64,000 bases of DNA, from contig JAULSR010000002.1 of assembly GCA_030512295.1 (NCBI GenBank), positions 3,286,001 to 3,350,000 of the forward strand, read 5' to 3'. Origin of the DNA: Bombardia bombarda (lineage: Eukaryota > Ascomycota > Sordariomycetes > Sordariales > Lasiosphaeriaceae). Positions within the stretch are counted from its first letter, which is position 1. Each line of letters starts with the position of its first letter. Positions 48,035 to 61,126 of this stretch are shown here, one piece after another. The notes under the pieces are model-generated. The model made no database searches. It worked only from the letters and a program-made list of their open reading frames with translations, and was not told where the DNA came from. The position numbers were made by a program, and so were the translations under genes.

Positions 48035-50689
48035 ATGTTGTAAGACGAGACGTTCACCACGTCCCTTTCCACCCCCCACACCGTCTTGCTCGTCTCCCAC
48101 AGCAGCAGGACATCAGCTGATAACTTGGGACATCAATGCAGTGTCCTACCGCCTCCGCCGCGATATCCCAACCAGACGGCCTACAATGCCGCTGTGGGTG
48201 CTGGCCATGTCATTCCCATGATCGAGACCAACAATATCCTCACGAACCCCTCGGGGCCCGAGTTCCAGTTCTTGGTCGGTGAGGGTGAGCACTCCACCTC
48301 CATCTCGTCATTGAAATGTTGGACCCAATTCTGAGTGTCTGTCTGTCGTCTTAGGTCTCTACACCCTGAAGGAGGACCTACATCTCGCGACGCCTCCGCC
48401 ACATCCCTCCGAGGCCCCTATCATTAACCCGAACCCGCTTGCGACAACACCCCAGCCCGCCACTGCTGGCACGAGACTCTCCCTAATCAACCTCGATGTG
48501 CGCCCACTACCGCCCGCCTTCCACCAGTTCGCCTCGCGGGCCGGCGGCCTAGAGCAGAGCATCCAAGAGCATCCCAGCGAGAGCCAGTCGTCGAGCGACC
48601 CGCGCGAGAGTAGCGATATCGGGCGCGTCAACTCCAGCGATGCTGGCCCGCTCTTGACCAATGCCCCGGCCTTTGGCGAGGGCAACACTCTCCTGGTGCC
48701 GCCAAATTCCATCAAGGATGGAAGCAAGCGACGGAAGCCCAAGAACAATATGACCAAGAGCAACTCTTCCTTCATATCGCGCGTTATTGTCCACGATACG
48801 TTGAACAAGAGGTTGCAGGAGCGTGCAAGCGACGGCCTCATCGCCTTTGCCAACATCAACCGCGCATTCCAGTGGATAGACCTTTCGTCTCCAAGCAAGG
48901 TTAGGGGATATGCGCACCCCAGTGCCATCACAGTCACGCACGCGCCACGCTAACCACCCAGCCAGGCCGACTACCTAACCAAGATCCTGTTTACCAAGGC
49001 ACACTGCCTTTGCCATGATGTCAATAGGTTGACCAAAACCTCGGCGCACATCGATGTGATAATGGGCTTCTCGACCGGCGAAATCATCTGGTGGGAGCCC
49101 GTCTCGCAGCGATATACGCGCCTCAATAAAAATGTAGGACAACTCCACGCCCAACGGGCCCTCCCCCTCACCCGATTACATTAGGTCAGATTTGGGGCTT
49201 ACAGCATCACATCACAGGGCATCATCAACGGGACGCCCGTCTCCGAGATCAGATGGATACCCGGGTCAGAACACTTGTTTCTGGCCGCGCATATGGATGG
49301 GTCTCTGGTGGTCTATGACAAGGAGAAGGAGGACGCCATCTTCTCGGCTGAAGAAGAGGGAGTGGCCACCAGCGCCGCTGCCACCCAGACCAATGGGGAG
49401 GTCAACAATAACAGCAGCAGCAACAACACCAATGGCGTCAACCATTCATCTAACATGCAGGTAAACAAGTCGGTCCACTCAAAAAACCAGAAAACAAACC
49501 CCGTGGCCGTGTGGAAGCTCTCCAACCAGCGCATCAACGCCTTTGCCTTTTCCCCGGACCATCGCCATCTTGCCGTCGTGTCGGAGGACGGCTCGCTGAG
49601 GATTATTGACTACTTGAAAGAGGAGTAAGAGAAAGACCAACCCCTAATACTTCCCCCACTCTTTCTTCTATGAGAAAGGGGGGGGAAAAGACTATCCGAT
49701 TTCGTTAATGCTGACATAACGTACGAAAATAATAGACTGCTCGACTTATTCTACTCGTACTACGGCGGCCTGATATGCGTCTGCTGGTCGCCCGACGGCA
49801 AATACGTGCTCACGGGCGGCCAGGACGACCTCATCTCCATCTGGTGCACGACCGAGTCGACCCTCATCGCCCGCTGCCAGGGCCACCACTCGTGGGTCAC
49901 GTCGGTCGCCTTTGACCCGTGGCGGTGCGACGACAAGAACTACCGCTTCGGCAGCGTCGGCGAGGACTGTAGGATCTGTCTGTGGGACTTTAGCGTCGGC
50001 ATGTTGCATCGTCCCAAGGCTGTATGTTTTTTTTCCTCTGGCTGTTTCTCTATCTTTCTCAAGAGCAGCCAGTGGATCGTTTGCTGGTGGTTTTTGCTGA
50101 CGGTTTCCTGAAATTATAGGCTTCGGTGCGACAAAGGGGTTCGGTTTCATCCCGTCTGGCGACGCTGCAGCGGGCCGAGACTTCAAACACCACGGGCACA
50201 GCAAACCGGCTGCGTTCAAACTCGAACCTTTCTGCTGCCGACGTGGATAGCGGCAGCCTCAAGGAAGACAAGATTGCGCCGCACCCTGTTGAGCCGAGGG
50301 CCAGGACGGCTATGCTGCCGCCTGTTTTGGTATGGTTTACCTTTTCCTGCTTTCCATCACACTCCGTGATTCCGTCGAGATTTGAGAAGGAGAGCCTTTT
50401 CGCTAACACGACATTACAGAGCAAGATAGTTGATACCGACCCGCTATGCTGGCTCGACTTTACAGAGGATGCTATTTTGACGAGCTGTAAATCAGGTATG
50501 CATGCATGCTTGTGACTGGTGATATAACCTCCTCCTCTATACACAATAGAGATTCTCGGATGGGCAACCTTGTTTGTTGGTGTTCACATTCGCTGACCTG
50601 GATTGACACAACTGCCAGGCCACATTAGGACGTGGAACAGGCCGTCGGACGCGTCGCCGACCCAGCTAGACGAGAAGACAGAGAGTTAA
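48035..50689 (+). CDS. creC: Catabolite repression WD40 protein CreC
   Basis: Nine exons: 48035-48039, 48142-48284, 48355-48899, 48966-49133, 49218-49624, 49736-50021, 50120-50329, 50420-50495 and 50619-50689, giving 636 residues. The first exon is only ATGTT; joining TT|T makes MFVLPPPPRY, the conserved CreC start. Downstream are IETNNILTNPSG, FQFLVGEGLYTLKEDLHLAT, PPHPSEAPIINPNPLATT and the block SKNNMTK...SFISRV. The WD40 region holds FAFSPDHRHLAVVSEDGSLR, SYYGGLICVCWSPDGKYVLT, GGQDDLISIW and GHHSWVTSVAFDPW. An Asn/Ser-rich loop interrupts it near 49398-49455. In Aspergillus CreC binds and stabilises the deubiquitinase CreB, and the pair keeps carbon catabolite repression and sugar transporter levels in place. 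The human counterparts are WDR20/WDR48-type partners of USP12/USP46. Confidence 0.93.
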
Positions 50690-53600
50690 ATAGCGGTGGT
50701 GAGTTTTGTGGACCGAATAATTAAGTAGCCTTGAATGCGGGAAATACATTTGTCTGGGTGTTTGCAGGCAGAAAAGGGGAGAGGGGGTGATCGGACTACC
50801 AGTGTGTAAGGAAGGGGAGTTTGGTTGATTGGAATATGAGCCTGTTTCTTTTTATCATCATTTTATCCAATGTGATATTATACATCAGTGTTGTCTTCAA
50901 TGTGAGACTGCTGGAGCTGAGTGAGTGCCTTTATATGTATAGATAGTCCGTTCAACGTTCGGACAGGGGTGGATGGAGAGGTAAACAAAGAGGTTGAGGT
51001 GAGATAAGGGGCGTGCGCGGGAAACACCGGATGATAAATTGGAACTAAGCAGTTAGGGCTGCTGTTGTGTGAGATGTGGTTCAGCATGCCAGGCAGACAG
51101 GCGGAACACTTTGCAGTCAATGTACACGCGGAGGAAGTGAAAACGTGAGTGAGTCTGTCATGGTGGTTGGTCTGCTTCCAACCCAGGGTATGCGTACCTG
51201 CCTGCCTTCCTTATCTTCCCGCTGTTTAGATTTGTGAACAATAGCTAATGTATCAGGGTTTTCAGCTGGTTATCTATGCGAGCTATGCAGAGCGCATTAT
51301 TAGTTGTTTATGTTGGAGAAAAAGAGCATGGCATGAACTGTACCGCCCCTAACGTCTCAGATACATCAGAGTACCACTGAGGGAAGGCTTTTGTTTTTGA
51401 AAAGAGCATGTTGAACAAAGCGGTATCAGTGTTGCGCAATTGGCAACGTGAGGCAAGCATGTGCCAGAGCAGCTGCTGTGATGCAATGTGGCTGGCTGGC
51501 CGAGTGGAAAGACTTCGCCGGAGTTAGGGGTCGGCCAAAAAAAAGGGCAAAGCCCAGAGTTGGTCCTTACGTACACTAATATTTCTAACAAAACCATATG
51601 TGGGTGCGGTACGGACTGAGAAGAGGGATAATATGAGAACAGATAGGCACTACCTTACGTTGTATGGAGAAGGAGACTACAAGTATATTTGAAGTTGTGT
51701 AAAACAGTCGTTTGCATACTTGCGACGAGGCAGTTATACAGGATGGGATGGACAACAAACACTTGGTAGTGCAGTATGCTGAGTAACGTCTCGATTCCGA
51801 TGGTCTTGCTACGATGACCTCGTACGAGAAGGACGAAAACGGCGCGCCGATACATATATGGATAGGTCCATGTTATCGTCTTCCCGGACGGAGAGGCGGT
51901 GACTGAGCCATGATACGCAGGTACTTGACTGGTAAACTGTACACATACCATGTACTTTCCTGGTATGTACACCGCAGTCTTCGCTGAAGTAAATTCGGTT
52001 GAATGTTAGTACTACCAAGATATACTTACCTTGGCGTTACATAACCTGACCGGATATCGCAAAGTCCATGCTCAAGGAAAGTTGTATTTATTACTTCATA
52101 CTGCCGTATACAGCAAATACGAACTGTATATGCCAAGCCGACCATGCCCTTTTCCACTTTACCCTTTCCTTTCTTACATCACCAATATACATATCAGTAC
52201 GCCCGGTACTTGTTTTGGTGGGTAAGGTAGGTAGACAGTTGCCGGGCAATCCTGACCAATGGATGCTAGTACAGTATCAAGTGGTGTGGTTTTTCTTTCC
52301 ACACCTAGGCGCTGTGGAGCTTGAGACAAAAAAAAGTCTTTGATGTAAATGCGAGTTCTTATCTTCATGACTGAGTGGACTGCAGTAGCTGGTTCAATGC
52401 GGTATGGACCGTATGGTAGGTTCGGGACTACTATTTAGCGTTGACAACACAATTTAGGTTGCTTGATAACTGAGGTGGGCATCCTTGAGGTCGGTCAACT
52501 GGTTCTCTCGGCGTATCACAACTAGTTTTTAGGCTGGCTGGACTGAGCAATTGGAACACAGACAAAGTTGAAATGTTTCACGCTATACCTTCGTAGTACC
52601 AGAGTCTGAAACCCGTGCGTTCTTTCTCTCGTACGGCTAGCAGATCAACGAGCGGAAATTAAAACTCACGGACCGATTTAGCTGGAGATTCGACAGATGA
52701 CAGCTTGAAGACAGCGATAGCGCGCTCACATAACGGCCCTTGCTGCTTCTCCCATGACAAACAGCTTGCCACTTGATTTTCAAGATTGGTACAGTCACCA
52801 AGGATTTCGATTTTCTGGGATGGGTTTCCAGGCTCCTCCTCTCTTGGTGGTTGGTGTCCGCCGGCTAGACCACAGAAAACAAGAAACCTGGGCGACCGGA
52901 TAAAAGGGCCGACACTTTGTGATCCCTACACGACACAGCATGGATGCACTGCCTTGTGAATTGTGGCCAAATGTTGAAAAAGAGGTTAGAAAAGCCTGTT
53001 AATCTGCCATAAGGCTGAGGCGATGCCGCAAGTCTACTGGGTGAATCCCTTCAGTGGCCAAGAGAATGAACTGCAGTGGGAACTTGAAGTCTCTCACAAA
53101 CGTATGGAACCCGCCGTCTAACCGAGCCGCGGAATGAAGTTTCAACAGCCGGACACGGGCGCCACTGATTCGATGGTAGGCAGAAACTCCACCAGAATAT
53201 GACTCTTATCCATTGTCCAAGAGGTTCTCAGCAAAGCAAAGCGGATAAAATAGTCAAGTCTGTTCTTGTTTGTTGAAGGCGGCGAAGCATGGCGCGGCTA
53301 TCTCCATCACTGTCACTGTGAATCGGTGTGGCTTCAGTGAGCCACCTGATTGGCGCGCTGGTTGATTGATTGATTGGCCTTCACCGATCTTCGGAGAGCC
53401 AAGGCGATAAGGGAAGGAACCGGCTTTCCTCGGTGTAGTCTAGACCCTATCCCGAGTCTATTTGCGTACCTAATCAGTACGATGTTCTCGAGAAGCAGGT
53501 ACACGACGGGATCGCATCATTGTGTCATTGCATCTATGTCGAATGTTGATTGCCAAAAAGGCGCGATAACGATAATCTTGTCGATCTCGATGCACCGTCA

Positions 53601-56600
53601 CATCGGGGCAAGCATGATGAATGCATCGATTAATTAAAAAAACCGGACAATGGGTCGTCGGTTATGGATCGATCTCTCATCTGAAGAAAAATCATGACTC
53701 CGAGGTTGCTGGTGATGGCGACAAACGAGGTGAACCGACGTTGAACCGACAGCCGGCGGGTCCTATCACTTGCCACGGCGGTCGCTGGACAGCCATTGGG
53801 CCAAGACGATAGGTTGGTTACGGCCAGGAGGGTTGCGTACTGTATGTAGGCATGTAGATAACTGCTGGATACGCAGCCCTGGGAGCGGGAATGCGAACCA
53901 GGTGTTGCGCCTTCGAGATTTGTCGTGCTTTTCTTCGCAAGCCACCCGGGTCATAATCAGCGCAGAGCAGAGTGGTGCAACAGCTTTGATTGACGCTTCC
54001 ACTGACACGTGAAATGCCAGAGAGATATTTACAGGCACGGGCGTAGGGCTTTACTCGGTTCGAGGTACACGTGTATCTAGGATGCTCGGCATTCGCCGGC
54101 GACTTCCCCCGAGCATTTAGCGAGACCCATCAGACGTTTTCGACTTTTTTTGGGGGCTTCCACGCCAATCTGCGAGAGTAAACCCGGTCCCGCTCATCCT
54201 CGGCACGCCCCCGCGATCATCGACACCCGAACCGAGACTACCTGGCCGAAGCAACCCAGATCATGTCGTCGGTGCAGCAACATGTGCTGATGCGCAGTTG
54301 GGTCATCAAGCAACGACAGACTGTTGGGTAGAGTGCTATTCGAGGTGGGCAAAAGGACAGCAGTGTCGGTGCATCAGGCCATCAGACGATAAGGTGCAGC
54401 GCTCTGGCCGTCCGTCCGTCCAGGACAGCCCCCCAAGCCCCAAGACCCGCATCCCGAGATCCCGATTCAAGCCTGCGTGCAACGGTCTCTCTCACTTTGC
54501 TGATTTTTTTTTCTTTCTGGAAAAATACCATCTCCGCGAATGGTCATTGCTTTTTTTCTCAGTGGACAGTTGGTATGGGTAACACAGGTTACACATGACC
54601 TGGAGTGCATATTGTGTGTTCCAGACCTCCTCATCTCGTCCGAGACAACCAAGCCACACACAAGAACCAAGACACGTTCCCTAAGACATGCGCCAGCTCA
54701 GGTGAGGTGCGGTGAGCAAAAAAGCCAAGCAAGGCCAGCCAGGGCTGGCTAGGATGGCTGGGAATAGCATTTTCCCGCATGCCTAGTACCCGTTCGGGAA
54801 GGCTTCTAGACTCTAGAGCGCTTTCCTAGACGGCTACGGTGGGGGGCTCGAGGCCAATACTATCCCGCCGGTGGCATGAATCACAAGAATCAAATCAGCA
54901 CTGATTTTCCGTCAGCACCGACTGGCAGGGTTCGTTATGTAAACCCATGAACCAGATGCACGGGGCCCTGTATTTTTAGGTACAGTACTTTACATACATA
55001 CGCCCGCACATGTCGTTTCGGGTAGGCGTGAGCAGGCAGAGCTGCAAACAGCTGAATGCCGAGGAGCTCAAGGTCACTCAATTATCCTAGCCAGGAATGT
55101 ACCTCTCTAAACACTTTGTTGAGTGTAACATGACATGGGCATCTCGCGATATGAAGCAGCCTCTACGATACCCAGACATATCTCAGATGACGCTCCTCCG
55201 TAATACGGTAAATGACGTGCGGGCCACGTTGGCTCCTTCCGTCGTTGACTTGTCTACCACAGTATTCGAGCAAAAACAAAATGGCACCTATCTGGGGGCG
55301 CTGATAAGTTAAGCAGTAGTAGGCTCTGAATTAGCGCTGACTTTTGTATCAGGGCGTGAATATCCAGGGCGGCAGGAATTTTGTGAGAGTGTTGAAATTC
55401 GTTCAGCCCCAGGGATGCCTGATGCGTGAGATATCGTTTTCGTTGGAAACCCCACGTACTACGGAGCAGCAGGGACCCACCGATCGTTCCTTTGTTCGCC
55501 CTATCCGAAATCCCTTTCTCACTTTCTCAATTTCTTTCTCTGACCGTCTCTCTCTTTCGCGCGGTCTTTCCTCCTACCTTAATCCACTTCCCTAGTGTCG
55601 TTTTGTTGAGTGCATGGATGATGCGATCAAACTGCTAGCTTGCTGGCATGCTATCGTTCGACGCACTAGAAATCTGGCGCTAGACTTCAGCGGTAGCTGG
55701 CAACTGTTTGGCCTCTGCTTCATCCGACGCTTTCGGAATCGGGATGCATCACGCATGAATACTTTATGGATGCTTAGCTCACTTGGCTTTCCACGCACGC
55801 AAACACGCAAGCACGCAATAGACGCCACGACACACACACAAACACACACACACACACACACACAGTCTGCTGAGCCGCCGTGGGCTACGTTGTTGGGGGT
55901 TTGAGGGAGAATGGGGGCGGCATCTGCGAGTTGATACTGGAGGACAGGTTACAGGTGCTGGAAGTTAGCGTTGATAGCCGAAAGCGTCCGTGCCTTCCAC
56001 GTTGGAATGAGTGACGGGAATGGGACGCGCTCGGTAATAAATACGAGCACGGCGTATATGACAGACACTGCCACGCAAGATATGCGCCAAGATACAGGTA
56101 GATACCTCGTTACCTCTCTGCCCTGTGCCTTGTGCCCCCCATCACAACACACACTGCATTCAGCCCAATCCTCGTGGTGGGCCGAACCCGGTGATGCCGC
56201 CGCATGCCGCCGCCAAACGCAACTGATGAGCCAGGGGAGCAGCAGGGAGCAGGGAGGGCTGTTGCTTGTTTGTCCAATTGCATCGCTATTGGTAGGTAAG
56301 AAGGGCACTTGGCACTTTACATGACATGTCACCCTGCCGATTTTGTCCTGGGTCGAAAGATACCGAGATACCTACCCATACCTACCCAGATACGCAGCCA
56401 GCCAGCGACGGGTCCTTGGGCCTGGGTACCCTGTCTTGGCGTCAGTTTTTTTTTCTTTCTCTCTCTTGCCGTGTGTACCTCTGTGGATGCGCATGGTACC
56501 TGGCTTTGCTCGAAGCTCTGCAGTCCGCTTTTGTCCCCGTTCCTCTATTTTCGGTCTCGAATGACTGGCTGGGTTGTCTACCCACTACTACTAGTGCCAT

Positions 56601-56980
56601 CTCGACCGTACCTCCTCTTGCGGAATCCCAAGACTGCATCCTGTCATGCCATTCCACCCCCCTTGCCTGACCTACAGGCCGGACAAGACTTCCTACATCT
56701 AGCTCGTCATTCGTTTTCTTTCTTTCTTTCTCTCTCTTTTTACCGTCTCCCGTCTCCCGTCACCCTAATATACCATCAAAGAAAACTTGGCGCCTCCTAC
56801 GGCAACCTTTCCGACTTACGTGCCGTCCTGCCATCTCCACCACAACCGCCTCGCCCGCCCTACCAACCAACCTGCATATCATTACCATACATCTGGGTTA
56901 GATGAGTGCAGCAAATAGACCTATATCTCGCCTGGTCGTCAAATCCTAAATTCGGCTGCGCAGTCCGCAGCCTAGCAATA
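50690..56980. other. Long gene-poor region between creC and creD
   Basis: About 6.3 kb in which every open frame is short and none shows a domain or splice structure. Contents I can point to: TACCTA tract (52203-52216), a CA microsatellite (55829-55864), a TACC tract (56364-56391), T/C-rich runs (54505-54520, 56440-56470, 56705-56745) that look promoter- or leader-like near creD, and no tRNA or transposon ends. It includes the creC 3' UTR and the creD promoter. Confidence 0.55.
55829..55864. repeat. CA dinucleotide microsatellite
   Basis: An almost pure run of CA repeats with a single AA interruption. Confidence 0.9.
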
Positions 56981-59061
56981 ATGCCGTCCCTAAACCCCTT
57001 CACCTCGGCGAGGAACGCCATCCCTCTTTTCGAGATTCGGTAAGCAACTGACCCCGACTGAAGCTGGGGGGCGTGGACAGGAAGAGGATCTTGCGCGCTA
57101 ACCATCCGTCTTCCAGTCTTGAAAATGACTTTATCGTGTTTCGAGGAACCGAACACGAGTCGTCTGGCCAGCTCTTGAAGGGAACCGTTGTATTATGTCT
57201 GCCGGCGCCGATGAGGGTCGAAGATGTCCACTTGAGGCTAACGGGCACTTTGCACATGGGGTATGGGCCCAGAATAGTGATTTGGACTCCAAAAAGTCAG
57301 AAAGCTGACGCTGTCCACAGCTGGACCGACTCCAAAATAACAGCAACTGGTGTATCGAACCACAGAGTCGACCGGACCACCACCATCTTCATGCACAGAT
57401 GGCAGCCGTTTGCGGGAATCGGATCACAACAGGGATCCCAAGACTCGCCGTCCTCCATCACACCAGCCCACTCGAAAGGCGAAACCCTGCCGGCGGGGAA
57501 CCACGAGTGGCCTTTCGAGGTGATGCTACCAGGAGACACAACGGAGAGCGTCGAAGGCCTGCGTGAGGCAAACATTACTTACAAGCTGAAGGCGACAGTG
57601 GCACGACCGTTGCTCTACCACGACTACCACGCCTACAAGCGACTGCGCATTATACGAACTCTCGAGTCCTCAGCCCTCGAATTCCTGCACGCAATGAGCG
57701 TCGAAAACATCTGGCCCAACAAAGTCGAGTATTCCATCGTGGTGCCGCAAAAGGCGGTTGTTTTCGGTAGTTCGATACCCCTGGAGACGAGATTCACGCC
57801 GCTTTTAAAGGGCCTGGAGCTGGGCGATGTTTCGGTGAAGTTGATGGAGACCCACGATATCATTCTGCAGTCACAGACTGGTCATACTCTCAGAGAGCAT
57901 AGGAAGGAGAAGGAGGTGATGTCGTGGACCATCCCCATGACGAGGGAGGAGCACTGGCAAGATATGATCGAGGATACGGGCCAAGAAGGCTGGCTGATGA
58001 AGACGAGCCTTGACCTGCCGAAGAAGCTGGGCAGCTGCATCCAGGACGTCAACACCAAGGGCATAAAAGTTAGGCACAAGCTCAAGATGGTGGTTGGGCT
58101 CAAAAATCCTGACGGACATATCTCGGAGCTCCGCGCGACGCTTCCAGTGGCAATCTTCATCTCGCCGAATATGCCACTGGACGACGAGGGAAACCTGGTG
58201 CGACAAATTCCTCAGGGAACCACGGCCGAAGTGGTGACGAGCATTGCCCCGCCTGGCTATGGCGAACATGTGCTCGACCAGCTTTATGATGAAATGGAGC
58301 CTACAGGACTACAGACACCTCCTATGAACCAGTCGGGCATGAACAGTCCTATGTACAGCCACTCGCGGGCAGGGTCGACTGAGAACCTTGCCTCTCTTCT
58401 CCACGGTACAGCAATCACTCCAGCGGCACTTTCGTCTAGATTACAGAACGTGTCCTTGGAGCCGGCGCACCGGAACCACTCCTGGAACTCGCTGAACGGG
58501 GCGGTTATGGGAGGCAGTGGCTCAGGGGGCACCACTCCAGGCCATTATGACGATACCGCACTTGGGACACCGCCGCACACGGCACCACTGAGCCGCCAGA
58601 CCTCGGACGAACAGCAGTCGGGCTCCCACACACCAGAGCATGTCGACTATCCGGACGAGGACCTAGAAGAGCTGAGCAAAGTGCCCAGCTACCAGACGGC
58701 CGTCAAGAGTCCGGTCAGGTCTCTCAGCTACACTGAGCTCTTCACGCTCCCTGAATACTCGCCATCCGTACCGGCACTGCCAACGAGCGCTCCGGGAACA
58801 CCGCTAGCTGAAGACACCCCTGTGGCCGACCCGTTGGCCATGGCTGGCATGGCCCCGATTGCGGAGTCGATATCACAGGAACAAGAGGACCATACGACGA
58901 CGACAAGCCGCCATGCGCACCCGCCCCGTAGGCCAGCGCAGGCGCGCAGGCGACACGGATCGCTGGGCTTCTCGTTCACGCAGTCGTTCCATCACCATTC
59001 CAGTAGCTCAGACGAACAACGCCGGTTGCAACTGATGCAGGCGCGCGAGCGCGTGGCGTAG
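56981..59061 (+). CDS. creD: Arrestin-domain ubiquitin adaptor CreD
   Basis: Two exons (56981-57039 and 57117-59061, intron 77 bp, branch GCTAAC) encode 667 residues starting MPSLNPFTSARNAIPLFEIR, with the splice completing Arg and leading into LENDFIVFRG. The arrestin N and C lobes follow: GTVVLCLPAPMRVEDVHLRL, LPAGNHEWPFEVMLPGD, ESVEGLREANITYKLKA, RIIRTLESSALEFLHAMSVE, NIWPNKVEYSI, DTKGIKVRHKLKMVVGLKNP and DGHISELRATLPVAIFISP. The C-terminal third is disordered with candidate PY-type motifs VPSYQTA and LPEYSPS for a Rsp5/HulA WW-domain ligase. In Aspergillus CreD interacts with HulA, and creD mutations oppose creB/creC mutations. It is an ortholog of yeast Rod1/Rog3-type alpha-arrestins. 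It lies on the same strand as creC, with no confident gene between them. Confidence 0.92.
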
Positions 59062-61126
59062 GGGGCTTTCAACGCCCCTGTTCTGCATCACCGAGGAAGC
59101 GCTTCATACATAATTTGAGCGTGTACATGCTGTGTGCACCATGCATACTTACCATTATCATCGGCGACAGGATCTAATATGTTGTTTTGCATTTAGGGAG
59201 TTTAGAACTTCTACCGCACAAGCTTCACAGCAGTATTCCTTTTTTCCTTTTCTTTTTTGGAGAGGCGTTTATTTGCATATTTTCCGTCCAGATTGAACGG
59301 ACGGACAGACGGACAGAAGGCGGACAAGCCGACCAGCACTGTTATTTTCTCTTTTTTCCTTAGTTTCATGACGGTTGGCGCAATTAGAGGACGGACTACA
59401 TAGACGGTGGCGGGCGCGTGGGGATGAAGAAACGGTTTTGGCGTTTGGGGAATGGAGACTTTCATCACTCCACCAAACAGGTGGCGAAGGTTGTATCCTT
59501 GGCGAAGCTTTAGTTTTGTTTTTTGCGCCACTTTGACCGAGTGTCGTTCGATACCCCCCTCCACAACATAGTCAGAGATACACTCAACAACACAACACGG
59601 ACATGCGCGCACATAATGGGCAGGGAATGGTGGTTTCCTACCTATCTTACTACCTAGGTTTATATTAGCTACTTAGATATGTACCTAATTAAGTAGTAAT
59701 AATTGACGATGCGTTTGACAGTCTCACTTTGTGTGCCTTTGTTCATTCCAGCTGTGGGTATGAGTGAATGCTTTTGTGCCTTTTGCTTGGTGGTTTGGAA
59801 GGGAACGCAATGAGGGATAGTAGTATTACAATACTGTAAACAATAGAACGAAGATCAAACCGAACCCCAAGTCCAACCTAGGTATTTGTTCTCAGTACAG
59901 TATGGGAGCAAGAAGTCTGGCAATCACCCGAAGGTGGTAAGTTCCCGGTTGTTACCGACTTTTTGACCATTGTCAAGCGTTCAGTCATGGCTCGCGCCTT
60001 CCGCCACCTGCTGCAGCAACCAGTAAGTACCGCCAACGGTCGCACTGTTAGTGGAGTTTATTTTTTTCACGTTAAATTTCTGGGGGGACTCGTCTAATAA
60101 AAGATCTGCTGGCGCTGGTACAATAACCTGAATCTGCAAAGTGCTCGGGTTGTCGCCAGAGACTTATCGCTCCTTACTCTTACCCCAAAAGCAACAACCT
60201 TAAAATAGAAGAACTGACTTCTTTAGAGGGAAAAGAATATTATGCGTGAAAATGCACACAACACTGGATTGATTCATAATGAACCCCAAATTAACGTATA
60301 AGATTGGGTTGGTATGCACCGGCGAGACCAGTTCACTGCATCCGCTATTAGACAACCGACGGCCCATGTCGAGCTGAAGAACGATGCATGAAATGGTTGG
60401 GAACCAATTACGTCATAGCTTCGCGTGGGACACAGGATCTCCTGGTTGGTGCTTTCCCCGCAGGTTAATATATCGAGACAATGGCGACACTTTTGTCTCA
60501 GTCGCACTAGTCTGGTTTATTTGCAGATGTGATATTGAACACGATAACGATTGATGCAGGTAAACGGGTTGGGCAGCGAGCAATTCCACTTACAAGCTTT
60601 TGTCTCGCCCTTGTTTACCCCTTCTACACGTGTAGGTACGTCATTCCCTGAATGATCTCCACAGGGATCATGGAGCACGGTCCATGTTAGTTATGCTTTT
60701 CCTTTTCAGCGCGCTTGAGACGCCTCAACGCTATTGAAACCCACTTGGTCATCCGACATGTCGCAAGAGGCTTGCCGGGAGCGCCAATTAGCGAGTCGCT
60801 GGTCGGTCTCTCCCGCCTGAAAACCCCTATAATGACTTCATGCCTTGTGTTCTGCTGGGACGGAGGGACCACGGTTTTAGTTCTGGACGGCCCCGCGAAA
60901 TAATCGGACGAACATTTCCCTAAACTCATCTATATCTATTTTCCTCGTCGCGGTGTGGCAATTCCTTGCCCTGCTTCGTTCGTAAAATTTTACCTAAATA
61001 CTCAATCAAAGGTACCGACTTTCCCTACCTAACAGGTCCTCGTCAGATCTGCCCAGACCCCCGCAATCCTCCAGTCACCAGCCACACCACAATCAAACGA
61101 ATTTTTTTGTCGAGAAGCGCGCGACC
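59062..61126. other. Intergenic region between creD and slm1
   Basis: About 2.1 kb. It contains a TACCTA/CTAGGT tract (59637-59690) and, at 59987-60022, a short exon-like frame (MARAFRHLLQQP) that ends exactly at a good donor GTAAGT but for which I find no convincing second exon. The right end holds the slm1 promoter. Confidence 0.5.

Noticed and set aside
55592..55861. 89-codon minus-strand frame starting with alternating Met-Cys-Val
   Set aside because: Its first part is the translation of a CA microsatellite.
50690..56980. Transposon or RIP-mutated element in the gene-poor block
   Set aside because: No terminal repeats, transposase-like frames or strong AT/TA-skewed decay could be seen by eye.
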